Below are positions 27,415 to 35,990 of a DNA stretch of 64,000 nt, piece by piece; the first letter of the stretch is position 1; every line of letters begins with the position of its first letter. Position numbers and translations under genes: made by a program. Origin of the DNA: Cellulophaga omnivescoria (lineage in GTDB: Bacteria > Bacteroidota > Bacteroidia > Flavobacteriales > Flavobacteriaceae); the NCBI RefSeq assembly GCF_001999725.1, contig NZ_MDDP01000010.1, positions 62,001-126,000 on the forward strand, read 5' to 3'. Under the pieces are notes generated by a model, which saw nothing but the letters and a program-made list of their open reading frames with translations, was not told where the DNA came from and did no database searches.

Positions 27415-28515
27415 TTACTTCTTTTTCTTTTTTTCTTTGTTTTTATCTGCACCCTTTTCAGCATCTTTAAATGCAACATTATTATCTACTTTACCTTTAA
27501 AAGCAGATATCCAAGCATTTTTAAAAATATTGGTTACCGTAGGAAAAATTTTTGTTTTTACGTTGTTCAAGTCACCCTCAATGGGTATCTTGGTAGCTAA
27601 TGTATTCTGTTTTTGGTTTTTTAAAATAAACTTAAAAAAGCCCACAAAGCCTTCCCATAGGGTTTCAAAAAATCCATCTTCCTTACTAATAAGTTTAGCA
27701 TCTTTTAAAATGGGCTTAAAATACCCAGTTAAAAAACCATCGGCAATGGCAATTTCACTATAAACATTAAAATTACCTTCTTTAAAATCTATACCGCTGT
27801 AGTGATTTGTAAAATCGTTTAAAGCGGTTGCATCTGCATTTTGTAGTGATAAGGACATATCCATATCAGGAATTTGTTTTACCAAATCCATTTTGCCATC
27901 TAATTTTAATTTTCCGTTACCAATAGATATTGCCGAAGCTGTAATAGTAGAGGGTAGGTTACGTTGTTTTTGTACAACGTTCCTAAGGTTGTTTGCTTGT
28001 AAATTTATGTCTCTTAAATGTAAATCTATACTAGGGCTGGTATTAATTTCTACAAAAGCAGCTTTTCCGTTGGTAATAGTTAAGTGGTTAATGTCTATAG
28101 GTACAATGTCTGTTAAAGCCTTAGACCAATCTTCTATATCTGTACTATCTGTAGTTTTATGGTCTTCAAAAACATAAATTATACTAGGCTTAGTTAAGTA
28201 CAACTCACTAACAATTTTACCATTTAATAGTGCTTTCCATTGTATAGATATATCAGTTTTATCTACAGCAATAAAAGGCACCTGAGACTTAGCTTCTTTT
28301 TTATTTAAATACAACCCATTAATTACGTAAGCACCTCTAATTAATGATATGTCTATATCTTTAACTTGGCCATAATAGCCAGGTATTTCTGCCAAAACAT
28401 TGTTTACATAATTTTTTACAAGCGTAGGTAAAAGTAGGCGTGCCACTATAACAATAGTTACTATTGTTAGTGGAACTATGTACCTTTTCTTTTTATATGT
28501 TTTACGCTTTTTCAT
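27415..28515 (-). CDS. DUF748-like membrane-anchored protein
   Basis: 366 residues. One N-terminal membrane helix (residues 13-32) after a basic leader, then a beta-rich periplasmic domain with GYYGQVKDIDISLIRGAY and SELYLTKPSIIYVFED, typical of DUF748/AsmA-like proteins that bridge the envelope and may move lipid. The C-terminus is a Lys-rich tail. Third gene of a minus-strand operon with the ArsC-fold protein (gap 4 nt) and the longer AsmA-like protein. Confidence 0.85.
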   Translation of the reverse strand: MKKRKTYKKKRYIVPLTIVTIVIVARLLLPTLVKNYVNNVLAEIPGYYGQVKDIDISLIRGAYVINGLYLNKKEAKSQVPFIAVDKTDISIQWKALLNGKIVSELYLTKPSIIYVFEDHKTTDSTDIEDWSKALTDIVPIDINHLTITNGKAAFVEINTSPSIDLHLRDINLQANNLRNVVQKQRNLPSTITASAISIGNGKLKLDGKMDLVKQIPDMDMSLSLQNADATALNDFTNHYSGIDFKEGNFNVYSEIAIADGFLTGYFKPILKDAKLISKEDGFFETLWEGFVGFFKFILKNQKQNTLATKIPIEGDLNNVKTKIFPTVTNIFKNAWISAFKGKVDNNVAFKDAEKGADKNKEKKKKK

Positions 28516-28519
28516 TATA

Positions 28520-28921
28520 TTACTGGTTGCTATTGTTTGATTTAATTTTGATGTGCTTTTCTACGTCTGACGGTGTTTTAATTACATAAAATTTATCTGC
28601 ATTAATTAAAATAGCGTAGGCTAGTGTTTCTGGGCTATTTTGAAGCACTTTAATACAATCATCAGTAGTAATATCTACTTTTTCTTCACCGTAAACTTCT
28701 ACAAAATTTGGATGTTCTTGGTCTATTAAATCACAAATGTTAATTTTTAGTTTGTCTGCTATTTCTGCCCATTGTGTACCTGTAACTTTAGTTTTAGAAT
28801 TGTCTATAGTAAGTACCTCTTTCTCTGCAGATTTTACATAGCCAATTGTTTGTTTGCCTATTCTATTTTCTGAGTTATAAATTAGTGTTATTTTATTATT
28901 ATCTGTTGCAATTACTCCCAT
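28520..28921 (-). CDS. ArsC-fold protein lacking the catalytic cysteine
   Basis: 133 residues that align by eye with the arsenate reductase/Spx fold: KITLIYNSENRIGKQTIGY at the N-terminus, where ArsC has a C-x-x-S/K motif, then LIDQEHPNFVEVYG and LAYAILINADKFYVIKTPSD. The only cysteines (CDLID and TDDCI) are not at the active-site position, so it is probably a non-catalytic adaptor. Lies between two AsmA/DUF748-like genes, which suggests a link to their envelope role. The family assignment is moderate. Confidence 0.55.
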   Translation of the reverse strand: MGVIATDNNKITLIYNSENRIGKQTIGYVKSAEKEVLTIDNSKTKVTGTQWAEIADKLKINICDLIDQEHPNFVEVYGEEKVDITTDDCIKVLQNSPETLAYAILINADKFYVIKTPSDVEKHIKIKSNNSNQ

Positions 28922-28962
28922 TTTGTTTATTTTTTAATGTTATACTTTGTTTTATGTGGTGT

Positions 28963-30522
28963 TTATTCTTCTTTTACTCCTTTACCAGTTAAAGCATCTA
29001 GTAGTCCGTTTTCTACATTTATCCATAAATAGTTAAAAAACGATTTTGAAGGGTTGCGTTCAACCTCTATTTCTCCGTACCTAAAATTACTAGGGTTTTG
29101 CTTGGAGTCTTTTTTAATTAATAGGTTACCCAATTTGGTTAACAGCTTATTTACTCCTAATCTGTCCTTTTTTAAAACTTTGAATTTAAAGTTGTTATAC
29201 TTAATTTTTAAATCTCCTGCAGATTTTTGTTTTGTTCCGCTAACCGTAAAATACATTTGTTGCATATCTCCTTCTGCTGTTGCTCTTAAATTGGTGTTTA
29301 AAAACGGATTTATACTTGGTATATCTAAATTTTTAAAGTTTCCCCAGGCCTTAAAAAAATCTGTTTTTATTAAGGTATTAAAGCTCCAGTTTAATTCTAA
29401 AGGTGTTTTGCCCATAAGTAAAGAGTTTGTGTGTACAACAGTAGATTTGTCTTCGTAATTTTGCAAATTAGCTATTGTTGCGTTTAAGTCTTTAAAGGTT
29501 AGTTTTTCTGGTTTTATGTGTTGCTCTATTTTTTCTTGATATGTAATTTTGCCTTTATTAATAGCTATGTTTTTTATATTCAAATAAAAGGGCATACCTC
29601 TAAGCATTTTGCTATACATTGGCTTGTAGCTAAAATCATCTGCAATTAATTTATCTCTATATACCTCTAGGTTTGGTTTATGAATAGTGATGTTTTCTAC
29701 GGCAAACGTAAACTGTTTATTTTTAAACGCATAGTTGTAATTTTTTATGTTTACATTAGGTATGTTAAGATGTAAATAGTCGCGTTCTGTGCGTATTTTT
29801 TTTGATAATTCTTCTTTAGAATATTTGGTTTTAAGTTGAAGATTTTTAATGTTTAAAGTATAGTTATTAACATCTAATTTATTAATCTTAAGGGTTTCAA
29901 AATCCCCTAAATTAGCTTTTAACTGCTGGGCAGAAACTGTGCTATTTTTGTACGTAATAGGTAGTGAATTTGTGCTGCTCTTAGTTTTTATAATAACATC
30001 TTTTAAATTAACAAAAATATGCTCTGCACTAGCAACGGTATCTTTTTTATTAGTAATAAAAGCTATTTCTCCGTTTGTTGTCTTAAATTCTGATATACTA
30101 ATTGGCTTGGCAAATACTCCTTTTTTTGGAGTGGTATTGCGCGCTGTAATAGTATCTAAAAAGGTGTTTTGCGTTAATTGTGGACTATTAATAGTAAGCT
30201 TATCTGCACTAAATTGGTTATGTAGTAGCAAGTTGGTATAACCAATGTCTTTTAAGGCAATTTGTTTAGCCTTTGCAAATGTTTTAGTTTTATTACTGCC
30301 TTTAACAAGCTGTATAAATACAATGTCATGTAGGGTAATATTACCCAATAATATATTAATGTTAATACCGCTGTAGCTTACTTTTAAATGTTTAGGTAAG
30401 TTGTATTGTAAATGTTGATTTATTTTATGTTTGGCATACAAATAAGTACCCAAAAGAGTAAGTAAACACAGGGCAATAGCAGCTATGCTAATTTTTATGA
30501 TGGTACTCTGTTTTGTTGTCAT
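28963..30522 (-). CDS. AsmA/DUF748-like envelope protein, 519 aa
   Basis: Start placed at ATG 30522 (MTTKQSTIIKIS), as the longer frame begins with GTG. An N-terminal membrane helix (residues about 9-28) precedes a beta-rich periplasmic region of about 480 residues, with LKVSYSGININILLGNITLHD typical of the AsmA-like superfamily (read here as SYSGININILLGNITLHD). The repeated beta strands suggest a lipid-transport bridge. First gene of the three-gene operon. Confidence 0.82.
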   Translation of the reverse strand: MTTKQSTIIKISIAAIALCLLTLLGTYLYAKHKINQHLQYNLPKHLKVSYSGININILLGNITLHDIVFIQLVKGSNKTKTFAKAKQIALKDIGYTNLLLHNQFSADKLTINSPQLTQNTFLDTITARNTTPKKGVFAKPISISEFKTTNGEIAFITNKKDTVASAEHIFVNLKDVIIKTKSSTNSLPITYKNSTVSAQQLKANLGDFETLKINKLDVNNYTLNIKNLQLKTKYSKEELSKKIRTERDYLHLNIPNVNIKNYNYAFKNKQFTFAVENITIHKPNLEVYRDKLIADDFSYKPMYSKMLRGMPFYLNIKNIAINKGKITYQEKIEQHIKPEKLTFKDLNATIANLQNYEDKSTVVHTNSLLMGKTPLELNWSFNTLIKTDFFKAWGNFKNLDIPSINPFLNTNLRATAEGDMQQMYFTVSGTKQKSAGDLKIKYNNFKFKVLKKDRLGVNKLLTKLGNLLIKKDSKQNPSNFRYGEIEVERNPSKSFFNYLWINVENGLLDALTGKGVKEE

Positions 30523-30630
30523 AGTTTGTGGTGAAATTGGCGTAAATAATACCACTACTAAATTCAGAATAATTTAAAAAAGAGAGTAACGCAAGCAATT
30601 AAATCTTTAACTGATTTAGAAAAAGAGTAT

Positions 30631-30660
30631 AAAAAAAGCTCTTTAATAAAATAAAGAGCT
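30631..30660 (-). terminator. Terminator of the ABC/His-rich operon
   Basis: AGCTCTTTA (30637-30645) and TAAAGAGCT (30652-30660) form a 9-bp stem; on the minus strand seven T follow. Confidence 0.75.
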
Positions 30661-30683
30661 AGTGTATGTTTATGTTGTAATTT

Positions 30684-31130
30684 TTACATTTTTATAGTAA
30701 AACCGTTTGCGTGTTCTATTGTGTAGTATGTATGGTCCGGATCATCTCTGTTTAACTTTAAAGTTCCTTTTACAGAAATTAAATCGTCCATAAAAAAATT
30801 AGGTCTTTGGTCAAAATACAACTCTATAATAGTTTCTGGTCCGCCATTACCACAAAAAAAGCAAGATGCCATGGGGTTATTAGACAGCATAAAAGAATCT
30901 TTTTGTCCTTCTAAAATTAAAAAATAACCGGTAATAGAAATTTCTTGTCCTTCTAAGGCTAGCATTTTTTTGCTGTAAGTTGGCTTTAAAAATTCACCTA
31001 ATTCTGCACCACCTTCTGGTGTTGTGTAGCTAACACCTTGTATCATATCTTCCCAGTCTAATAAGGCTTGTGCAGAAGTTACTTGAGTAGCGACTATAAA
31101 AAGTAATAAAATGCTTAACTTTTTTATCAT
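30684..31130 (-). CDS. Exported DUF3299-like protein
   Basis: 148 residues. Signal peptide through VTSAQA, then a compact domain with LEGQEISITGYFLILEG, a cysteine pair in ASCFFCGNGG, and DDLISVKGTLKLNRDD, like the OB-fold-like DUF3299 proteins. In other bacteria such proteins accompany FtsX-type ABC systems tied to zinc. It lies 53 nt downstream of the permease and its Cys pair could bind metal. The family call is by pattern only. Confidence 0.65.
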   Translation of the reverse strand: MIKKLSILLLFIVATQVTSAQALLDWEDMIQGVSYTTPEGGAELGEFLKPTYSKKMLALEGQEISITGYFLILEGQKDSFMLSNNPMASCFFCGNGGPETIIELYFDQRPNFFMDDLISVKGTLKLNRDDPDHTYYTIEHANGFTIKM

Positions 31131-31183
31131 AGTTGTAATTTTTTATCAAAGATAGTAATCCAATAATTGTTCCAAATGCACTT

Positions 31184-32392
31184 TTATTTTTCTGAGGATA
31201 AAATTTTAGAAACGTTTAGCTTAAAAATAGATAGTGAAGCTAGTACAGATGCTATTATTGTAATACTTAATGTGGCTAGCAATAGTAATGCTTCTGCCGT
31301 TGTTGGTGTGGCTAGGCTAAACGTATATCCGTAACTGTTTTGTGCGTAGTTAGCTATTGTCCATAAACCAATCCTACCAATTATCCATCCTAAAACATAA
31401 CCAATTAACCCTAAAAATAAGCCTTCTAAAAGAACCAGCCATAATAATTGCGCACTTGTAGCACCGTAAGTACGCAGCACAGCAAGTTCTTGTCTACGCT
31501 CTCTAATAGCTTTTAGTAGACTAATAAAAATACTAAGGCCAGATACTAATAAAATAGCAATTGCAATAAGCTGTATTGTTTGCACTCCAACTCCTAATAA
31601 TTTTACCAAACGGTTAATTTCTAAAGATGGTAAAGCAGCTTGCATATTGGTTTTGTCATTAATGTACCTTGGTAACTGCATCATTGCCATTGGGTTGCTA
31701 AATTGTATTAACAGAGATGTTACCTCTAAATCTTCTTCATAATGGTGGTGTTCATCATCACTATGCTTATCAGCGTGGCTATGTACATCCCAAATACTTT
31801 CTAAATTTGTAATTATTAAATTGTCTACCACACTGCCAGTTGATTTTAAAATGCCAACCACAGTAAACGGATGTCCGTGGTGTTCTTCTAAATTTTGGTC
31901 TGCTAAACCGTGTGAACTTAAAAAAGTATCACCTAATTTTAATTGTAATTTTTTTGCTGTTGAATTGCCTAAAACTACTTGCTGTGATTTAGTAAACAAC
32001 TCACCCGTTGCTAACTCAGCATTATATAATTTTAGGTAACTAGTTTCTGTTCCTAAAATACGTACGCCTTTATAATTGTCTCCATAAGAAACAGGAATAG
32101 CTGTTTTTACAAGTCTACTTTTTCTTAGTTTTTCGGCATCTTTTAATTTAATATTTCCTGTAGGAGCATCAATATGTAATACTGATGAAAGCACTAGCTG
32201 TAATGGACTTCCTTTTGCACCCACAACTAGGTCTACCGGTTTTATATTTTTATCTAAATTGCCTTTTACTTGTGCACTTAATTGCAACATAAAGGTAACC
32301 AAGGCTATACTTAATACTAAAAGCAGTAAGCTTAGTAAAGCATTAAGTGGCTTAGAAATTAAATTTTTAAAACTGAGCTTTACAAGATTCAT
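31184..32392 (-). CDS. FtsX/MacB-type ABC permease with His-rich loop
   Basis: 402 residues. An N-terminal membrane helix, a periplasmic MacB-like domain (about 40-260) and three C-terminal membrane helices (RRQELAVLRTYGATSAQL is the cytosolic coupling sequence). The periplasmic domain contains a loop near 195-215 with repeated His and Asp (HSHADKHSDDEHHH). This may bind a metal ion such as zinc. The ATPase gene overlaps by 4 nt. Confidence 0.9.
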   Translation of the reverse strand: MNLVKLSFKNLISKPLNALLSLLLLVLSIALVTFMLQLSAQVKGNLDKNIKPVDLVVGAKGSPLQLVLSSVLHIDAPTGNIKLKDAEKLRKSRLVKTAIPVSYGDNYKGVRILGTETSYLKLYNAELATGELFTKSQQVVLGNSTAKKLQLKLGDTFLSSHGLADQNLEEHHGHPFTVVGILKSTGSVVDNLIITNLESIWDVHSHADKHSDDEHHHYEEDLEVTSLLIQFSNPMAMMQLPRYINDKTNMQAALPSLEINRLVKLLGVGVQTIQLIAIAILLVSGLSIFISLLKAIRERRQELAVLRTYGATSAQLLWLVLLEGLFLGLIGYVLGWIIGRIGLWTIANYAQNSYGYTFSLATPTTAEALLLLATLSITIIASVLASLSIFKLNVSKILSSEK

Positions 32393-33015
32393 AAATACAA
32401 ATGGTTTTTGAACATTGTTTTTACTCTTTGGTCATGGGTAATTATTAGCAAATTTGCATTGCTATTACTAGCTTCTTCCTTTAGTAAAGTAACCACCTTT
32501 TCACAGTTTTCATCATCTAAACTAGCAGTAGGTTCATCTGCAAAAATTATGTTTGGCTTATTTACTAATGCAAGAGCAATAGACAAGCGTTGGCGTTGGC
32601 CTTCACTTAATGCAGTAACTTTTTTGTGTAATAAATTGCTTATTCCTAGTCTTTCTGCTAATTCTTTTACTCTAGTGGTATCTTTCTTTTTGTCCGGAAA
32701 ATAAAGACGTAATTTTAGGTTTTCACTAACAGAAAGTGCATTTATAAAATAGTCGTTCTGAAAAATAATGCCCATTTCTCTACCTCTAAAAGCATCTAGT
32801 TTTTTTCTTGATAACTTTTGGAGTTCTGTGCTGCCAATAGTAATACTACCAGAACTTGAAGGTAGTAAACCCGCTAATAAATGCAAAAGGGTAGTTTTAC
32901 CAACACCAGATGAACCCAATATAAGCAGGTGTTCTCCTTGCGGCAATGAAATATCTGGAAAACTAAAGCTGTTTTCTGATGAATATGAAAATTGAAGTTT
33001 ACTTGTCTTTATCAT
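32389..33015 (-). CDS. LolD/MacB-type ABC ATPase
   Basis: 208 residues. Walker A GSSGVGKT at 34-41, signature LSEGQRQR near 138, Walker B IIFADEPTASLD. This group powers FtsX-type permeases that act mechanically rather than by pumping through a channel. It is the first gene of the operon ATPase-permease-DUF3299-like. Confidence 0.93.
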   Translation of the reverse strand: MIKTSKLQFSYSSENSFSFPDISLPQGEHLLILGSSGVGKTTLLHLLAGLLPSSSGSITIGSTELQKLSRKKLDAFRGREMGIIFQNDYFINALSVSENLKLRLYFPDKKKDTTRVKELAERLGISNLLHKKVTALSEGQRQRLSIALALVNKPNIIFADEPTASLDDENCEKVVTLLKEEASNSNANLLIITHDQRVKTMFKNHLYL

Positions 33016-33102
33016 AAGTATAAATACAAATATAGCAAGTACACAGATACTCTTTTTGTATTTATGAATTTATTATGAAATCTGTACTAATTATTAAAAA
33101 AG

Positions 33103-33135
33103 AAAAAGACCTCTTATTTAAAAGAAGCCTTTTTC
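33103..33135 (-). terminator. Terminator of mscS
   Basis: AAAAAGACCTCTT and AAGAAGCCTTTTT pair with two mismatches around a 5-7-nt loop, and an A-rich run precedes it, giving a T-run on the minus strand. Confidence 0.55.
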
Positions 33136-33215
33136 ATCACCACAAACCAAACAAATAAACGTTGAATAATAAGCTACTCAACAACAATAAGCTTGTTTGT
33201 ATTTTGTGTTTTATT

Positions 33216-34100
33216 TTATGAACCTTTTTCAGGTGAATTTATATTTAGTTTATTATTAAATTCTAATGTTCTAATAGGGAATGGTATGTTAATGTCATTG
33301 GCGTCAAACTTAGATTTTATGGCTTTTATAGCTACACTTTTGGCATCTAGTTTATTTTTAGCATTCTGTGCATCTACCCAAAATCTACAAATAAAATTAA
33401 TAGAGCTATCTCCAAATTCTGTAAAGTAAAATTCTATTTCAGAGTCGTCGTCATCCTTATATAAACCAGCAACAGCTTCTTTAGTTAACTTTTGTACTTG
33501 TTCTAAATTAGACTCGTAGCCAACACCGCAAGAAACTACAATTCTCATACGTGTGGTAAGTGAATAGTTTTTAAACGGATTTTCTATTATGGTTTTATTA
33601 GGTATAACTACCAAATTGTTATCAAACTCTTTAAGTACTAAACTGTTTAAGTTAATATCCATTACCTCACCAGAATAACCATTTGTTTCTATCCAGTTTC
33701 CTATTTCTATCTTTTTTCTAAACGATAAAACCACACCAGATAAGAGGTTAGATAAAGTTCCTTGTAAGGCTAAACCAATAACTAAACCAGAAATACCGGC
33801 ACCAGCAAGTAGTGTATTTAATGTTTTGCTTAGGTCCATTGCGCCTAGAGCTAAAAATAAACCAAGCAATACTACTGCAGTTGCGCTAATACGCCCAATA
33901 AGGTTAGATATGCTGTCTTGTGGTATACGTTTAGAAGCTAGTTTAACTACCCATTTGTTTACAAAACGTGCAGCATAATAGGAAATTACCATTACAATAA
34001 TGGCTACTATTATGTTAGGCAAATTTTCTATTAATGTAGTTACCCAACCTTCAATTTTATCATATATATCTATAAAAGAAGCTTGTATTTTGTCGTTCAT
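33216..34100 (-). CDS. Small-conductance mechanosensitive channel, MscS family
   Basis: 294 residues. Three membrane helices, the third being the Gly/Ala-rich pore helix (LLAGAGISGLVIGLALQGTLSNLLSG in part), then the beta domain with NWIETNGYSGEVMDINL and the alpha/beta vestibule. Opens on membrane tension in hypo-osmotic shock. Same direction as dps, 45 nt downstream of it. Confidence 0.95.
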   Translation of the reverse strand: MNDKIQASFIDIYDKIEGWVTTLIENLPNIIVAIIVMVISYYAARFVNKWVVKLASKRIPQDSISNLIGRISATAVVLLGLFLALGAMDLSKTLNTLLAGAGISGLVIGLALQGTLSNLLSGVVLSFRKKIEIGNWIETNGYSGEVMDINLNSLVLKEFDNNLVVIPNKTIIENPFKNYSLTTRMRIVVSCGVGYESNLEQVQKLTKEAVAGLYKDDDDSEIEFYFTEFGDSSINFICRFWVDAQNAKNKLDAKSVAIKAIKSKFDANDINIPFPIRTLEFNNKLNINSPEKGS

Positions 34101-34145
34101 GTGGTGTAATTTATAAGGTTAATAGTTGTGGTTAAACAATTTGCC

Positions 34146-34655
34146 TTATGAGGTAAGCTCTTTGGCTCTAATTTTTAATTGGTCTTCTGTGTTTTTGCGC
34201 CAAGCGTCTAACATCCAACTAGATTTCTCTAAATCTGCAATGTAAGAACCCATCATATCAATAGTACCTTCATCTCCGGCTTCTTCTGCAGCTTCAATAG
34301 TAATTTTCATCTGCTTTAATATTTTTTGATGATCGCTTAAAATTTCGGCAACCATTTCTTTATCAGTAATTAAAGGAGTAACTTCTTTTACAGAAGAGAT
34401 TTTTAAATACTTGCTAAAGTTGCTTACTGGGTGGTACCTTAATGTTAAAACTCTTTCTGCTATTTCATCAATTTTTACTCTGGCATCTGTGTATAATTCT
34501 TCAAATTTTTCATGTAAATCAAAAAAGTTTTGACCTAAAACATTCCAATGAAAACTTCTTAATTTTTGGTAGTACACACTATAGTCTGCTAATAACATAT
34601 TTAATTCGCCTACTACAGGCACTAATTTGTTGTCGCTAATGTTTAAATAATTCAT
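34146..34655 (-). CDS. dps: Dps-family ferroxidase/DNA-protecting protein
   Basis: 169 residues. The inter-subunit ferroxidase ligands are in place: His36 (FHWNV), His48, Glu52, Asp63 and Glu67 (KIDEIAERV). Forms a dodecameric shell that oxidises and stores iron and protects DNA under peroxide stress. First gene of a likely dps-mscS pair. Confidence 0.95.
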   Translation of the reverse strand: MNYLNISDNKLVPVVGELNMLLADYSVYYQKLRSFHWNVLGQNFFDLHEKFEELYTDARVKIDEIAERVLTLRYHPVSNFSKYLKISSVKEVTPLITDKEMVAEILSDHQKILKQMKITIEAAEEAGDEGTIDMMGSYIADLEKSSWMLDAWRKNTEDQLKIRAKELTS

Positions 34656-34960
34656 AAGGTTTGTGGGGTTTAGTTTAACTGTTAAAAAATAGAATATCTA
34701 CTCTTTATGTTTAATTGTTCTACACAAAACTACCTATAACAACCAAGTTAGCTTTGCTCTTTTAAATAGATTATTAACTCATATGCTAATAATAAAATAG
34801 TATACCTATTATATATATAATTGCATTTATTTGCTTGTTTTTAAATGAGTTAAGAATTGCATTGATTGTGTTAACAAGATCTCTAAACAAGCTTCATCTT
34901 TGTAGTGTAGAATTTAAGTATTCGCAAAAAAATAGTATTAACCTTTAAATTAAAAATATT
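34656..34960. other. 305-nt divergent spacer
   Basis: AT-rich region between dps (minus) and the DUF1328 gene (plus). It holds a -7-like CATCTTTG near 34894 with upstream TTG. No coding frame or further repeat is seen. Confidence 0.6.
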
Positions 34961-35125
34961 ATGTTAAGATGGACAATTACCTTTGTGGTTCTAGCTTTAA
35001 TAGCTGGAGTTTTAGGATTTGGAGGTATTGCAGCAGGTGCTGCCAGTATCGCTAAAATTTTATTCTTTTTATTTCTGATACTTTTTGTAGTGTCATTAAT
35101 TACTGGAAGAAAAAGAAACGTTTAG
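34961..35125 (+). CDS. DUF1328 small membrane protein, 54 aa
   Basis: Translates as two membrane helices with a [20 protein letters not shown] core and the end GRKRNV, which is the DUF1328 pattern (YtjA-like). It was found by translating the spacer and is preceded by an AT-rich leader with no obvious Shine-Dalgarno, as usual in this phylum. Such proteins are often stress-induced. The acidic lipoprotein gene follows by 55 nt. Confidence 0.88.
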   Translation: MLRWTITFVVLALIAGVLGFGGIAAGAASIAKILFFLFLILFVVSLITGRKRNV

Positions 35126-35180
35126 CACACCTAAACTCACACAAATAAACGAGAATATTAATTTTTAAAAAGCAACAACA

Positions 35181-35366
35181 ATGAAAAAGATAGCATATTT
35201 TGCAGTATTTGCATTTGCACTAGGTACAATATTAACTAGTTGTAGAGACACTAAAACTACAGGAGAAAAAATTGAAGATGGCGTAGAAGAAGTTGGAGAC
35301 GGAATTGAAGAAGGAGTAGAGGAAGTTGGAGACGAGATAGATGATGCTGTAGACGACAACGAATAA
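35181..35366 (+). CDS. Small acidic lipoprotein with 11-residue repeat
   Basis: 61 residues. The signal ends in ILTSC (lipid Cys at 21). The mature part is almost wholly Glu, Asp, Gly, Val and Ile, with GVEEVGDGIEE followed directly by GVEEVGDEIDD, an exact 11-residue period that predicts an amphipathic helix of hendecad type. The underlying DNA also repeats with a 33-nt period, so the gene seems to have grown by duplication. Probably envelope stress related, given its neighbours; no named family recognised. Confidence 0.8.
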   Translation: MKKIAYFAVFAFALGTILTSCRDTKTTGEKIEDGVEEVGDGIEEGVEEVGDEIDDAVDDNE

Positions 35367-35390
35367 CTAAAATTAACATAATTTTAGTAC

Positions 35391-35420
35391 AAAAAGACAA
35401 CGTTAGCGTTGTCTTTTTTT
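35391..35420 (+). terminator. Terminator after the acidic lipoprotein gene
   Basis: AAAGACAACG-TTAG-CGTTGTCTTT hairpin with T-run. Confidence 0.87.
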
Positions 35421-35460
35421 GGTGGTAACACCGTATATTTAATAATTAAAACATAAAACA

Positions 35461-35931
35461 ATGAAAAAGATATTAAGTTTATTTTCAATTTTAGCTCTTA
35501 CTGTATGTAGTTTACAAGCGCAATCTATTGCAGACAACGCTATAGGATTACGTATTGGTGATAATGATGGTTTTGGTGGAGAAATATCATACCAACGTCA
35601 TTTAGGAGAAAATAACAGATTAGAATTTGATTTAGGATGGAGAGATTCTAATGATGTAGATGCTTTTAAACTAGTAGGTTTGTACCAATGGGTAATGCCT
35701 TTAGATGGTAATTTTAACTGGTTTGTTGGTGCTGGTGCAGGTATAGGATCTTTTGATGCAGGTGACAATGATGGTACTTTTGCCTTAGTTGCTGGAGATA
35801 TAGGTATAGAGTATAATTTTGATTTTCCTTTAATTTTATCTCTAGATATGAGACCAGAATTAGGATTTAATGATGACTATTCTGATGATTTAGATTTAGA
35901 TATAGCGTTAGGTATTAGATACCAGTTCTAA
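35461..35931 (+). CDS. Outer-membrane beta-barrel-like protein, 156 aa
   Basis: Signal peptide ending SLQAQ, then alternating hydrophobic/polar strands (ISYQRHLGENNRLEFDLGWR in part) ending in an aromatic residue, GIRYQF, as needed for BAM insertion. Only about eight strands fit, as in OmpX/OmpW-size barrels. Asp/Asn-rich loops (DNDGFGGE, GDNDGT) may bind calcium. Lies beside stress genes. Confidence 0.82.
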   Translation: MKKILSLFSILALTVCSLQAQSIADNAIGLRIGDNDGFGGEISYQRHLGENNRLEFDLGWRDSNDVDAFKLVGLYQWVMPLDGNFNWFVGAGAGIGSFDAGDNDGTFALVAGDIGIEYNFDFPLILSLDMRPELGFNDDYSDDLDLDIALGIRYQF

Positions 35932-35952
35932 ACATAAACTAATTATTTTAAA

Positions 35953-35990
35953 TAAAAAAGGAGGCAATTAAATATTGCCTCCTTTTTTAT
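35953..35990. terminator. Bidirectional terminator
   Basis: AAGGAGGCAAT and ATTGCCTCCTT with flanking A- and T-runs, between convergent genes. Confidence 0.88.

Noticed and set aside
35165-35359. Minus-strand Ser/Pro/Thr-rich frame
   Set aside because: It mirrors the acidic repeat lipoprotein and has the low complexity expected of the opposite strand.
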